From: Burkholderiaceae bacterium
Lineage (GTDB): Bacteria; Pseudomonadota; Gammaproteobacteria; Burkholderiales; Burkholderiaceae_C
NCBI GenBank assembly: GCA_026125795.1
Contig: JAHCKM010000002.1
Location: 496,001-560,000 of the forward strand
Direction: 5' to 3'
Length of the DNA stretch: 64,000 nt
Position numbers and translations under genes: made by a program. The notes beneath the pieces were generated by a model. It searched no databases, was not told the DNA's origin, and was given only the letters and a program-made list of their open reading frames with translations. Shown here in pieces: positions 18,036 to 28,700 of this stretch. Numbering within the stretch: position 1 is the first letter of the stretch; every line of letters begins with the position of its first letter.

Positions 18036-19880
18036 ATGCAGACATCGATCCAGGCTTTGGTGATCGAGCACTCGCCAGACGCGTTCATCGCCACCGACCC
18101 GAACGGCATCGTGCTGTTCTGGAACACGAGCGCGGAACGGATCTTCGGATACCCGGGCGACGAAGCGGTGGGCCGCAACCTCGATGAGCTGATCGCGCCG
18201 AATCGCGGCCACCCGCTGGACGAGAACGTGCGCCGCGAGGCCGACGGTGCGGAAGTGGTGCACTACGAGGCGATCCGGCGCCGCAAGGACGGCACGCTGA
18301 TCTACGTCAACTCCACCACACGGGCGCTGCGCGACAGCGCCGGGCAGGTGACGCACTACTTCAGCAACAAGTCCGACGTCACCGCGCTGCGCGTGCAGCG
18401 CGACAGCCGCATGGTGCACGAGCGCTACCAGGGCCTGCTCGAGCTCGTGCCCGACGCCATCGTGATCATCAACGAGACCGGGCATGTCGTGCTGTTCAAT
18501 GCGCAGGCCGAGGCGATGTTCGGCCACGCCAGCGAGGACATCATCGGCCAGCCGATCGAGAGGCTGCTGCCCGATCGGTTCAGAGGCTCACACATCGAGC
18601 ACCGCGCCGGCTACCTGCGCTCGCCGCGCATGCGTCCGATGGGTCAGGGGCTCGAGCTGTACGGCCTGCGCAGCGACGGCAGCGAGTTCCCGGTGGAGAT
18701 CAGCCTGTCCACGCTGGAATTCGACGGCGGCCGCCTGGCGATGAGCGCGATCCGCGACATCAGCGAACGTCGGCAGGCCGAGCAGCGCTTCCGCAGCCTG
18801 CTGGAGTCGGCACCCGATGCGATGGTGATCGTGGACCGCGAGGGACGCATCAACATCGTCAACGGTCAGGCCGAACGGCTGTTCGGCTACGCACGCGCCG
18901 AGCTGCTCGAGCAGCCGATCGAGATCCTGGTGCCGATGCGCGACCAGGCCGCCCACCCGGAGCACCGCGCGCGCTTCTTTGCCGACCCCAAGGTGCGCCC
19001 GATGGGCGCCGGGCTCGCGCTGCAGGCGCGCCGCCGCGACGGCTCGGAGTTCCCGGTGGAGATCAGCCTGAGTCCGCTGCACACCGCCGAGGGCACCCTG
19101 GTCAGCGCGTCGATCCGCGACATCACCGAGCGCAGGCGTGTCGAGGCGGCGCTGCAGGAGCAGAACGAGGCGCTCGAGCGCGCCAACCGCGCCAAGGACA
19201 GCTTCCTCGCGACCATGAGCCACGAGCTGCGCACGCCGCTCAATGCGATCATCGGCTTCACCGGCTTGCTGCTGATGAAGCTGCACGGCCCGCTGACGGC
19301 CGATCAGGAACGCCAGCTCGCGATGGTGCAGTCCAGCGGCAAGCACCTGCTGTCGCTGATCAATGACCTGCTCGACCTCGCGCGCATCGAGTCGGGCAAG
19401 GTCGAGTTGCAGCTGGAGCCGGTGGCCTGCCAGCCGGTGCTGCAAGAGGTGGTGTCGTCGCTGCAACCGATGGCCAGCGCCAAGCAGCTGGCGCTGTTGC
19501 TGGAGCCCGTCGACGCCGGGCTGCGCGTGCATGCCGATCCGCGCGCGCTGCAGCAGATCGTGCTCAACCTCACCAACAACGCCATCAAGTTCACCACCAC
19601 GGGCCAGGTGCGCGTGGCTGCGCGACTGGCGCCCGGCGACGCGGCGTGGGTCCACCTTAGCGTGGAGGACACCGGCGCGGGCATCAGCCAGGCCGATCTG
19701 GCACGGCTGTTCGAGGCGTTCACCCAAGTCGGCGACAGGGCCCAGCGCAAGAACGAGGGCACGGGCCTGGGACTGCACCTGTCGCGCAAGCTCGCCGATT
19801 TGATGGGCGGGCACATCGAGGTGACCAGCACCCTCGGCCGCGGCAGTTGCTTCACGCTGACGCTGCGCCGCGCTTCGTGA
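18036..19880 (+). CDS. cytoplasmic sensor histidine kinase with three PAS domains
   Basis: A 614-residue protein with no membrane segment. Three PAS domains follow one another (about 6-115, 130-245 and 255-370). PAS2 and PAS3 are strongly alike (RSDGSEFPVEISLS / RRDGSEFPVEISLS), which suggests internal duplication. A HisKA domain follows, with phospho-acceptor His396 in SHELRTPLNAIIGF, then an ATPase domain with N box (LTNNAIKF), DTGAGI and GTGLGLHLSRKLADLMGG. ATG 18036 is preferred over TTG 18024 by ribosome-binding-site spacing. The GTGA/TGA overlap with the next gene marks a two-gene unit. The signal is unknown; intracellular redox, light or metabolite sensing is usual for such stacks. Confidence 0.93.
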   Translation: MQTSIQALVIEHSPDAFIATDPNGIVLFWNTSAERIFGYPGDEAVGRNLDELIAPNRGHPLDENVRREADGAEVVHYEAIRRRKDGTLIYVNSTTRALRDSAGQVTHYFSNKSDVTALRVQRDSRMVHERYQGLLELVPDAIVIINETGHVVLFNAQAEAMFGHASEDIIGQPIERLLPDRFRGSHIEHRAGYLRSPRMRPMGQGLELYGLRSDGSEFPVEISLSTLEFDGGRLAMSAIRDISERRQAEQRFRSLLESAPDAMVIVDREGRINIVNGQAERLFGYARAELLEQPIEILVPMRDQAAHPEHRARFFADPKVRPMGAGLALQARRRDGSEFPVEISLSPLHTAEGTLVSASIRDITERRRVEAALQEQNEALERANRAKDSFLATMSHELRTPLNAIIGFTGLLLMKLHGPLTADQERQLAMVQSSGKHLLSLINDLLDLARIESGKVELQLEPVACQPVLQEVVSSLQPMASAKQLALLLEPVDAGLRVHADPRALQQIVLNLTNNAIKFTTTGQVRVAARLAPGDAAWVHLSVEDTGAGISQADLARLFEAFTQVGDRAQRKNEGTGLGLHLSRKLADLMGGHIEVTSTLGRGSCFTLTLRRAS

Positions 19881-20713
19881 GCCGAACTCCGATGGCCGGC
19901 ACGCGCATCCTGCTGATCGAGGACAACGCCATCAACATGGAGCTGATGCTCTACATGTTGCGCGCCTGGGGGCACGACGTGGCCACCGCCACCGATGCCG
20001 AGCAGGGCCTGGCGATGGCGCGCGCCAACCCGCCCCAATTGATCATCAGCGACGTGCAGCTGCCCGGCATGGACGGCTACGAGCTCGCCCGCGTCGCGAA
20101 GGCCGATCCGCAGTTGCGCCACATCCCGCTGATGGCGCTGACGGCCTATGCGATGGTCGGCGACCGCGAGCGCGCGCGCGCCGCCGGCTTCGATCGCTAC
20201 TTTTCCAAGCCGATCGAGCCGGCATCGTTCATGGCCGCGTTGCAGGCCGTGCTGCCTGAGAAAGGCCCGCCGCCGCGGGTGGACCAATCCACGCCTGGGC
20301 CGCCGCAAGCGGTGCCGAGCGAGCTGGGCGCCTTGCGGCCGAGTACACGCCTGCTGCTGGTGGACGACGGACATTCCAACCTCGATTTCAAGCGCACCTT
20401 GTTCGAGCCGGCCGGCTACTCGGTGGCCACGGCGGGCGACTCGGCCACGGCGCTGGCGATGCTGCGCCAGCAGCCGTTCGATCTGGTGTTGTCCGATGTG
20501 GTGATGCGCGGCGGCAGCGGCTTCGATCTGCTGCGCGATGTGCGCGCCGATCCGGCACTGCGCGACACGCCGTTCATCCTGCTCACGTCGTCGTGCACCG
20601 ACGAGCAGTCGCGCGTGCGCGGCATGGAACTGGGCGCCAACCGCTACCTGGTGCGGCCGATCGAGCCCGAGGTGCTGCTGGTGGCGATCCGCGACTGCCT
20701 GAACCCGCGCTGA
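19877..20713 (+). CDS. double-receiver response regulator without output domain
   Basis: Two CheY-like receiver domains in tandem, joined by a Pro-rich linker, with no DNA-binding or enzymatic module (278 residues from GTG 19877, 273 from ATG 19892). Receiver 1 is complete: LLIEDN acidic pair, phospho-Asp in IISDVQLPGMDGY and Lys in FSKPIEP. Receiver 2 keeps the Asp (LVLSDVVMRGGSGF), but the usually invariant Lys is replaced by Arg (LVRPIEP), and the motif after the acidic pair is DDGHSN. It probably accepts phosphate from the upstream kinase and works by protein contacts or as a phosphate sink. Confidence 0.9.
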   Translation: MSRTPMAGTRILLIEDNAINMELMLYMLRAWGHDVATATDAEQGLAMARANPPQLIISDVQLPGMDGYELARVAKADPQLRHIPLMALTAYAMVGDRERARAAGFDRYFSKPIEPASFMAALQAVLPEKGPPPRVDQSTPGPPQAVPSELGALRPSTRLLLVDDGHSNLDFKRTLFEPAGYSVATAGDSATALAMLRQQPFDLVLSDVVMRGGSGFDLLRDVRADPALRDTPFILLTSSCTDEQSRVRGMELGANRYLVRPIEPEVLLVAIRDCLNPR

Positions 20714-20725
20714 TCGCGGTTCGGT

Positions 20726-21667
20726 TCAGGCGCGGCGTGCCAGCCGCACCACGGTCACGCCGGCGCGCAGCTGGCGCAGCGACGGCATCACGAGCGTGCA
20801 GTCGTCGTAGGGCGTGACAAAGGGTTGGCCTTCGCGCCAGCCGAGCACGGTGCCGGCGCGCGCGATGCATTGCATGTTCCGCCAAGGCTCCGCGAAGCGC
20901 GTGTCGAGGCTGCGCGCCGCGATGGCGTGCGTCACTTCGAGCACCCGCTGCGCCGGCGGCGATGGCATCGCCGGCCACGGCAGGTTGGGCGGGTCGACAC
21001 TGCCGCTGGCACGCAGGAAACGCACGCTGATGTCGCGTGCCACGGCACGGCTTGCCAGCGCGCCATGCCAGCCGCACTCGATCAGCAGCGCGTGCGCGCC
21101 CGCGTCGGCAGCGCCGAAGCGGCCGTGGTCGCGCATGCGGCAACCCTCGGCATGGCCGGCGTCGGCCACCACGTGCTCGGGCGCGCCCAACGTGCGCGCC
21201 AGCTCGATGTTGCGTGGCAGCACGCCGGTCAGCAGCAGCGGCGGACCCGGATCGTGCATCGAATGCAGGTCGAGCAGCCAGTCGGCACGCTCGACGAAGG
21301 GTGCGAGCTGCCGTGCGCGCAGGTGCTCGACGCTCGCGCCGGGACCGTGCAGCGCCTCGCCCCATACGCGGTTGAGGTCGTGCTCGACGCAGCGCGACGC
21401 GTCGGGGCGCGCCGCATCGAATGTGTCGAACGCCGCCAGATTGCACAACGCGAGTGTCAGTGCGCCGCGCTGCGGCCGCACGCCGGCGGTCAGCAGGTCG
21501 TGCAGTGCCCAGGCGCCGCACAGCTCGTTGCCGTGCACGATCGCGGTGATCAGCACCTCGGGCCCGGCCGCGGCGCTGTCGAAGCGCCACACGCCAGGCA
21601 CGCCGGTGTTGCCTGCGCGCCAGGCCGTGAGCTCGGGTATCGGCAACTCGAATGCGCGTGCGTTCAT
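20726..21667 (-). CDS. succinylglutamate desuccinylase / aspartoacylase family zinc hydrolase
   Basis: A 313-residue M14-like amidohydrolase. Zinc ligands are visible in AIVHGNELCGAW (HxxE) and LLDLHSMHDP, and the substrate carboxylate region is EHDLNRVWGE. This family removes acyl groups from N-acyl amino acids. The start overlaps the stop of the upstream Bug-type receptor gene by four bases (ATGA), so the two are co-translated and may act on the same imported compound. The exact acyl-amino-acid substrate cannot be read from the sequence. Confidence 0.88.
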   Translation of the reverse strand: MNARAFELPIPELTAWRAGNTGVPGVWRFDSAAAGPEVLITAIVHGNELCGAWALHDLLTAGVRPQRGALTLALCNLAAFDTFDAARPDASRCVEHDLNRVWGEALHGPGASVEHLRARQLAPFVERADWLLDLHSMHDPGPPLLLTGVLPRNIELARTLGAPEHVVADAGHAEGCRMRDHGRFGAADAGAHALLIECGWHGALASRAVARDISVRFLRASGSVDPPNLPWPAMPSPPAQRVLEVTHAIAARSLDTRFAEPWRNMQCIARAGTVLGWREGQPFVTPYDDCTLVMPSLRQLRAGVTVVRLARRA

Positions 21668-22644
21668 TCGGAGATGTTGGCCCACTGCACGATGCGCCGG
21701 TACTTGTCGCGTTCGGCGCGCATGAACGCGGCCAGGTCGGTGGCCGGATCGGCCAGTGTCGCACCGCTGTCCTCGAGCTTGCGGCGCACGTCGGGCGATG
21801 CCAGCGCGTCGCGCAGCGCCGATTGCAGCGCCTGCGCGATCGGCCCGGGCAGGTTGAGCGGGCCGAACAAGCCGAACCACGACGCGATGTCCAGCCCCTT
21901 GAGCTGCGGATGTGCGCCGAGCGGCTTGATGTCCGGCGCCAGTGTGCTCGGCCGCAGTTGTGTGCTGCCCAGCGCCACCACCTTGCCCGAGCGCACGTGC
22001 GGCAGGCCGCTGGACATCACGAACACGCCGTATTCGAGCTGGCCGCCGACCAGGTCGTTGGTCAGCGGCGCGACGCCGCGATAGGGGATGTGCACCACGA
22101 ACAGGCCGGCGCGCTGCTTGATCATCTCGCCGGCCAGGTGCAGCGCGGTGCCGATGCCCGCCGAGCCGTAGCTGAACCTGCCGGGATGGCGCTTCACCTT
22201 GTCGAGGAATTCATCGAGCGTCTTCACGCCCGCGGCCGCCGAGGCCACCAGCATCATTGGCTGCGACGCGATCAGGCCGAGCGGCGTGAAGTCGCTGCTG
22301 CCGTCGATGCGCGCCGCGCGGTTGATCAGCTTGTGGATCGACATCTCGTTGTTGGTGCCGAGCAGCAGCGTGTGGCCATCGGGCTTGGCGGCCGCCACCT
22401 TCTGCGCGCCCAGCGTGCCGCCGGCACCGCCCACGTTGTCGATCACCACCGTCTGGCCGAGCCGCTTGCCGAGCTCGGGCGCGATGATGCGGGCGGTGAG
22501 ATCGGTGCTGCCGCCCGGCGGATAGCCCACCACCAGCGTGATCGGGCGGCTCGGGAACGCCGGCTGCGCGCCCAGCGGTGCGCACCATCCGGCGGCGAGC
22601 GCGGCGAGGGCGCCGCGCCGGTTGACCAACGGAGTCGAAGTCAC
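21664..22644 (-). CDS. Bug/TctC-type periplasmic tripartite tricarboxylate receptor
   Basis: A 326-residue extracytoplasmic receptor with a twin-arginine-like signal (NRRGALAALAAGW, cut near residue 26). Family hallmarks include PITLVVGYPPGGSTDLTAR, VVIDNVGGAGGTLGA and YGSAGIGTALHLAGEM, which line the carboxylate pocket of Bug proteins. The start is GTG 22644 with CAGGAG 5 to 10 bases upstream. Burkholderiales carry many orphan Bug genes that use permeases encoded elsewhere; no TctA/TctB permease is seen here. It is co-translated with the aspartoacylase-like gene and preceded by a LysR gene on the same strand. Confidence 0.92.
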   Translation of the reverse strand: MTSTPLVNRRGALAALAAGWCAPLGAQPAFPSRPITLVVGYPPGGSTDLTARIIAPELGKRLGQTVVIDNVGGAGGTLGAQKVAAAKPDGHTLLLGTNNEMSIHKLINRAARIDGSSDFTPLGLIASQPMMLVASAAAGVKTLDEFLDKVKRHPGRFSYGSAGIGTALHLAGEMIKQRAGLFVVHIPYRGVAPLTNDLVGGQLEYGVFVMSSGLPHVRSGKVVALGSTQLRPSTLAPDIKPLGAHPQLKGLDIASWFGLFGPLNLPGPIAQALQSALRDALASPDVRRKLEDSGATLADPATDLAAFMRAERDKYRRIVQWANISE

Positions 22645-22710
22645 TGGACGCTCCTGCAGTGCACACCGTGCGATGGCGCCGCAGTCTGCGCGGCGCTGCC
22701 GGCATGCCAG

Positions 22711-22746
22711 GTGCCGATGCGGCACATCGGCGTGCCGGATCGGCAC
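22711..22746. promoter_or_regulatory. two tandem palindromes, candidate operators of the Bug gene
   Basis: GTGCCG-ATG-CGGCAC (22711-22725) and GTGCCG-GAT-CGGCAC (22732-22746) are both perfect 6-base inverted repeats around a 3-base centre. Centre-to-centre distance is 21 bases, two helical turns. They lie 67-102 bases upstream of the Bug start codon. Confidence 0.55.
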
Positions 22747-22845
22747 GCGCGCGTCGGCGCGCACCCGTGGCACGCGCGCCGCAGCGCGCACCTCTGACAC
22801 GCGCGCCTCAGCGCGCACCTCTGACACGCGCGCCTTAGCGCGCGG
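22742..22845. repeat. 27-base tandem repeat (about 3.8 units)
   Basis: Units start at 22742, 22769, 22796 and 22823. Each holds ACGCGCG...GCGCGC, itself a near palindrome. Units 2 and 3 differ at only a few bases. The array covers the last codons of the LysR gene and the region upstream of the Bug operators. Confidence 0.7.
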
Positions 22846-23716
22846 TGGCCGCCCAGGCCGCCTCCAGCGCCTCGTCCTGCCGGGCTCGCGGGCGGTACAG
22901 CCGCACCTCGAACGGAATCTGCTCGGCGCGGCCGCCCAGTGCCACCAACGTGCCGCGCCGGCAGTCGGCCGACACCAGCGACCACGGCAGCCACGCCAGG
23001 CCCAGGCCGCGCGCGACGAACTCCTGGATCGCGTCGGCCGAGTCGCAGACGATCGCGGCTTCGCCGTTGCGACCACTGCGCTCGAGGTGATCGCGCGTCA
23101 GTTGCCCGAGCGTCAGCGTGGGCGCATAGCCGATCAGTCGGCCGCCGTCGAGGCGGTGCCGCGGTGCGCCGTGCGCGTCGGCCTGCGACACTGGCACCAG
23201 CCGGTCCTGCGCCAGCGACAGGTGCCTGAAGCGCTGCGCGCTGAGCCGAATCGACAGCGCCGGATGCTCGTAGCAGCACAGCAGATCGACCTCGCCGCGC
23301 TCGAACAGCAGCGCAATGTCGGCCATCGAGCGCGTCACCACCTCGACGCGCACGCCCTTGAGCGGCGCGCGCAGGCGTGCCAGCCAGTCGGCCACCAGCG
23401 TGCGCGCCAGCGTGCGCCCGGTGCCCACGCGTAGCCGTGGCACCGCAGCGCCCGCCGTGCCCTGGCCGCGCAAGCGGCTGCGCGTTTGCGCGAGCGCTTG
23501 CAGCAGCGGCTCGGCCTGCGCCAGCAACTCGCGCCCGGCCGCGGTGAGCGTCAGCGGCGTGTGGCCGCGCTCGAGCAGCGCCGTGCCGGCCCATGCCTCG
23601 AGTTGGCGAATGCGCCGCCCGAAGGCCGGGTGGGTGACGTGCCGCGCGGCCGCCGCGCGCGTGAGGCTGCCGGTTTCGGCCAGCGCGGCAAGGTCTTCCA
23701 GCAGGCGGGTGTCCAT
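22835..23716 (-). CDS. LysR-family transcriptional regulator
   Basis: A 293-residue protein with the winged helix-turn-helix at residues 1-60 (LEDLAALAETGSLTRAAAA, HPAFGRRIRQLEAWAG) and an effector-binding domain from about residue 90. It sits directly upstream of the Bug/aspartoacylase genes on the same strand and is a good candidate to control them. Its stop codon lies in the 27-base repeat array, so array length changes could alter its C-terminus. The ligand is unknown. Confidence 0.9.
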   Translation of the reverse strand: MDTRLLEDLAALAETGSLTRAAAARHVTHPAFGRRIRQLEAWAGTALLERGHTPLTLTAAGRELLAQAEPLLQALAQTRSRLRGQGTAGAAVPRLRVGTGRTLARTLVADWLARLRAPLKGVRVEVVTRSMADIALLFERGEVDLLCCYEHPALSIRLSAQRFRHLSLAQDRLVPVSQADAHGAPRHRLDGGRLIGYAPTLTLGQLTRDHLERSGRNGEAAIVCDSADAIQEFVARGLGLAWLPWSLVSADCRRGTLVALGGRAEQIPFEVRLYRPRARQDEALEAAWAATAR

Positions 23717-23857
23717 GGGCGCGGATCATCGCCGCAACGTCGGGCTCCGCCCGGGCATCTCACCGGCAGCCGGTCCCGCTGCACAGGCCGGCGACAATAC
23801 CGGGTTCGCCGCGCCCCTCCGGCGCCCGCTGTCACCTCATTCATCGCTGCAATCGCA

Positions 23858-25522
<1,665 letters not shown>

Positions 25523-25523
25523 A

Positions 25524-25613
25524 CCCACCCCCGATGCGGCCTGGCGGCCGCCTCCCCCTCGAGGGGGCAACACCAGCGGACCGGCTGAGCCGGATCCGCG
25601 GTGTTCGCTTGAA
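25524..25613 (+). repeat. dispersed intergenic repeat, family A, copy 1
   Basis: Nearly the same ~90 bases occur in reverse orientation at 37571-37661. Shared blocks are CCGCCTCCCCCTC, ACCAGCGGACCGGC and GCCGGATCC. Internal inverted repeats (CCCCCTCGAGGGGG and GGACCGGCTGAGCCGGATCC) allow stable hairpins. It begins right after the ettA stop and might act as its terminator or as a REP-like element. Confidence 0.7.
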
Positions 25614-25787
25614 AGACGCTCGCGCCTGCGGCGCGACGCTGGCCGCGCGCGTGACACACGGCGCGCGCGCGGGTGGCTTCAATGACTGCGGTCGGACAAT
25701 CGATGCCGCAAAATGCGTGCCCTGCAGGCCAGAAGCCCGCAGCGGATGTTCCGCCGTCACCCGTCACGGCTCACTGTGGTACCTCGC

Positions 25788-28581
25788 ATGCGCATGACCC
25801 TCGTGCAACCCCTTCGTTTCCTGGTTCCGACCGCCTTTGTGCTGATCGCCGCCGGATGCGCCACGACGCCCGTCGGCGGACCCGCCGCCGTGCCGGCGGC
25901 GGCCGCCGGAGGCACGCCGCACACGGGCGCGACGGCCGCGCGGCGGCGCCCGGCGCGGCTGCGCCGGGCCGCAGGCGCAGCCCGGGCAGCCGCAGCCGTT
26001 TGCCGCCGTCATCAAGGACGCCAAGAAGATCGACGGCGCGCTCACGCTCTGGCAGAAGGAAGACAAGGTCTGGATCGAGCTGATGCCCGAGGACTTCGGC
26101 CAGCCGATGCTGTTTGCGCCCAAGATTGCGCGCGGCATCGGCGAGGGCGGGTTGTTCGGCGGCATGATGATCGGCCCGTACGGTCGCTACGGCCGCCAGC
26201 AGGTGGTGGAGTTCAAGCGCGTGCACAACCTCGTGCAGCTGCTGGCGCGCAACACCGAGTTCAGCGCGCGCGAGAACACCCCGGAGGCGCGCGCCGTCGA
26301 GGCCGGCTTCTCGCCCAGCCTGCTCGGCTCCGCCGCGGTGGTCAGCCAGCCGCATCCGGAGCGCAAGTCGATCCTCATCGAGGCCAACACGCTGTTCATC
26401 AGCGACATGCTGGGCCTGGCGATCGGGTTGCAGCGCAACTACCGGCAGGGCTACTCGTTCGATGGCCGCAACTCGGCGATCGTGTCGGTGCGCGGCAAGC
26501 CCGATCAGGTGGTGTTCGAGGTCAACGCGCACTACGCCACCGCCAACATCGCGGTGGCGCAGCCCGGCGCGCCCGGCCCGGCGCCGTCGATCCCGCAGTC
26601 GGTGCCCGATGCGCGCAGCCTGTTCCTCGGCCTGCACTACGCGCTGGCCAAGCTGCCCGAGCAGCCGATGCAGCCGCGCAAGGCCGATCCGCGCGTGGGC
26701 TACTTCGACACCGTGCGCCAGGACTTCAGCGACGACCTCGCGCGCACGCCGCGCGTGCACCAGATCAACCGCTGGCGCCTCGAGAAGAAGGACCCGAGCG
26801 CGGCGCTGTCGGAGCCGGTCAAGCCGATCACCTTCTGGATCGACCGCACGATTCCCGTCAAGTACCGCGACGCGATGAGCAGGGGCATCCTGGCCTGGAA
26901 TGCCGCGTTCGAGCGCATCGGCTTCAAGGATGCCATCGTCGTCAAGGTGCAGCCCGACGATGCCGACTTCGACACGCTCGACGTCGGCGTGGCCTCGGTG
27001 CGCTGGATGATCAACGCGCAGGCGCAATTCGGCGCCATCGGCCCGAGCCAGATCGACCCGCGCAGCGGCGAGATCCTTGACGCCGACATCGGATTCGAGA
27101 GCCTGAGCTCGCGCGGCGTGCGCGCGCTGCGCACGCAAGTGCTGGCCTCCAGGGTCGCGGTCGACTGGCCGGCGCTGATGCAGTCCAACAGCGAGGAGCG
27201 CATCGCGCAGTGGAGCGCGCAGCGTGCGATGGCCGGCGGCCTCGATATCCACGAGTGCCACCACGCCGACATGGCCGCCGAGCAGCTGAGCTACGCGCTC
27301 GATGTGCTCGAGGCGCGCGGCGAACTCGATCCGTCGAGCCCCCAGGCGCAGCAATGGGTGCAGGACTACCTCACCGACACCACGATGCACGAGGTGGGTC
27401 ACACGCTCGGCCTGCGCCACAACTTCCGCAGCTCGCGCGCCTACAGCGAAGCGCAGCTGGCCGACCCCGAGTTCGTGCGCGCCAACGGCCTGGCCGGCTC
27501 GGTGATGGAGTATTCGCCGATCAATCTGCCCCGCCCGGGCGAACGCGGCACCACGGCCTGGCAGCTGGCGCTCGGGCCCTATGACTATTGGGCCATCGAG
27601 TACGGCTACAAGCCGATCGCGCCGGAGCACGAGAAGGCCGAGTTGCAGCGCATCGCCGCGCGCAGCAACGAGCCGCAGCTCGCCTACGGCACCGATGAAG
27701 ACAACTACCTCGGGGTCGATCCGGAGTCGCTGCACTTCGATCTCGGCAACGACCCGGTGGCGTTTGCCCGCAAGCGCCTGGAGATCGCGCGCGACCTGAT
27801 CCAGCGCCAAGAAGCGCGCGAACTCAAGCCCAGCGAGGACTACTCGGTGCTGCGCCGCTCGATCGGCTATGCGCTGCGCGACGCGGCGCGCGCCTCGGGC
27901 ATCCTGGCACGCCAGATCGGCGGCGTGCGCACGCTGCGCGACTTTCCCGGCAGCGGGCGCGACCCGCTCGTGCCGGTGAGCGCGGCAGCGCAGCGCGAGG
28001 CGCTCGATCTGCTGGCCAGCGGCGTGCTCGCCGCCAACAGCTTCGTGCTGTCGCCGACGTTGCAGCGGCGCATGGCGCCGAGCTTCAACGATCGCCGCGA
28101 CGCGCTGTATGCGGGCCTCGGCCCGGTGGCCACCGACTATTCGCTGGCCTCGCAAGTCATCGACATGCAGCGCGCGTTGCTCGGCGCGCTGATGAACGAC
28201 ACCGTGGCGCAGCGCCTGCTCGACAGCGAGAGCAAGCGCGACGCCAGCGCGCCGCCGTTACGCCTGGCCGAGCTGTACCAGCGCCTGAGCGCCGAGGTGT
28301 GGAGCGAGTTGAAGTCGGCCAACGGCGACATCGCCGCGCCGCGGCGCGAGCTGCAGCGCGAGCACCTGAATCGCCTGGCCAACCTGGTGCTGCGGCCGGC
28401 CTCGCTGAGCCGGGCCGATGCGCGCTCCCTGGTGCGCGTGCAGGCGCAGGACCTGCTCGCGCGCCTGGAGGCCGCGAAGCAGCGCAACGGCCTCAGCGCG
28501 GAGGCTAAAGCGCACCTGCAGGACAGCGCCGAGACGCTGCGCCAGACGTTGTCGGCGCCGCTGCTGCGCCAGGGCACTTGA
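25788..28581 (+). pseudogene. zinc-dependent metalloprotease lipoprotein (DUF5117-type), frameshifted N-terminus
   Basis: The lipoprotein leader starts at ATG 25788, with a hydrophobic stretch and lipobox (FVLIAAGCATT). The catalytic body is in the +1 frame from about 25950 to 28581. The body frame holds the family's N-terminal segment FAAVIKDAKKIDGALTLWQ before its first ATG (26083), so 26083 cannot be the true start. The protease signature is HEVGHTLGLRHN (HExxHxxGxxH, metzincin-like), with NLPRPGERG and YDYWAIEYGYKP further on. The shift falls in an Ala/Pro/Gly-rich linker with runs of G and C. It could be a sequencing indel or a real disruption. If intact, the product would be an ~930-residue periplasmic protease. 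Confidence 0.8.
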
Positions 28582-28700
28582 GCGCGGACCGGTGCGCCGG
28601 CCTGCTGCAGGCCGGCGCTCGCACCGCGCGTGCCGCCGTTCGTCGCACGGCGCGCGCGCCCGGGTTGGACGGCGCGCGCGCCGGCGCTATCGTCTGACCC

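Noticed and set aside
22742-22845. CRISPR-like array
   Set aside because: Units are contiguous 27-base tandem repeats with no spacers and no cas genes nearby.
26083-28581. Metalloprotease starting at ATG 26083
   Set aside because: Conserved family residues and a lipoprotein leader lie upstream, so this start would delete part of the domain and the export signal.
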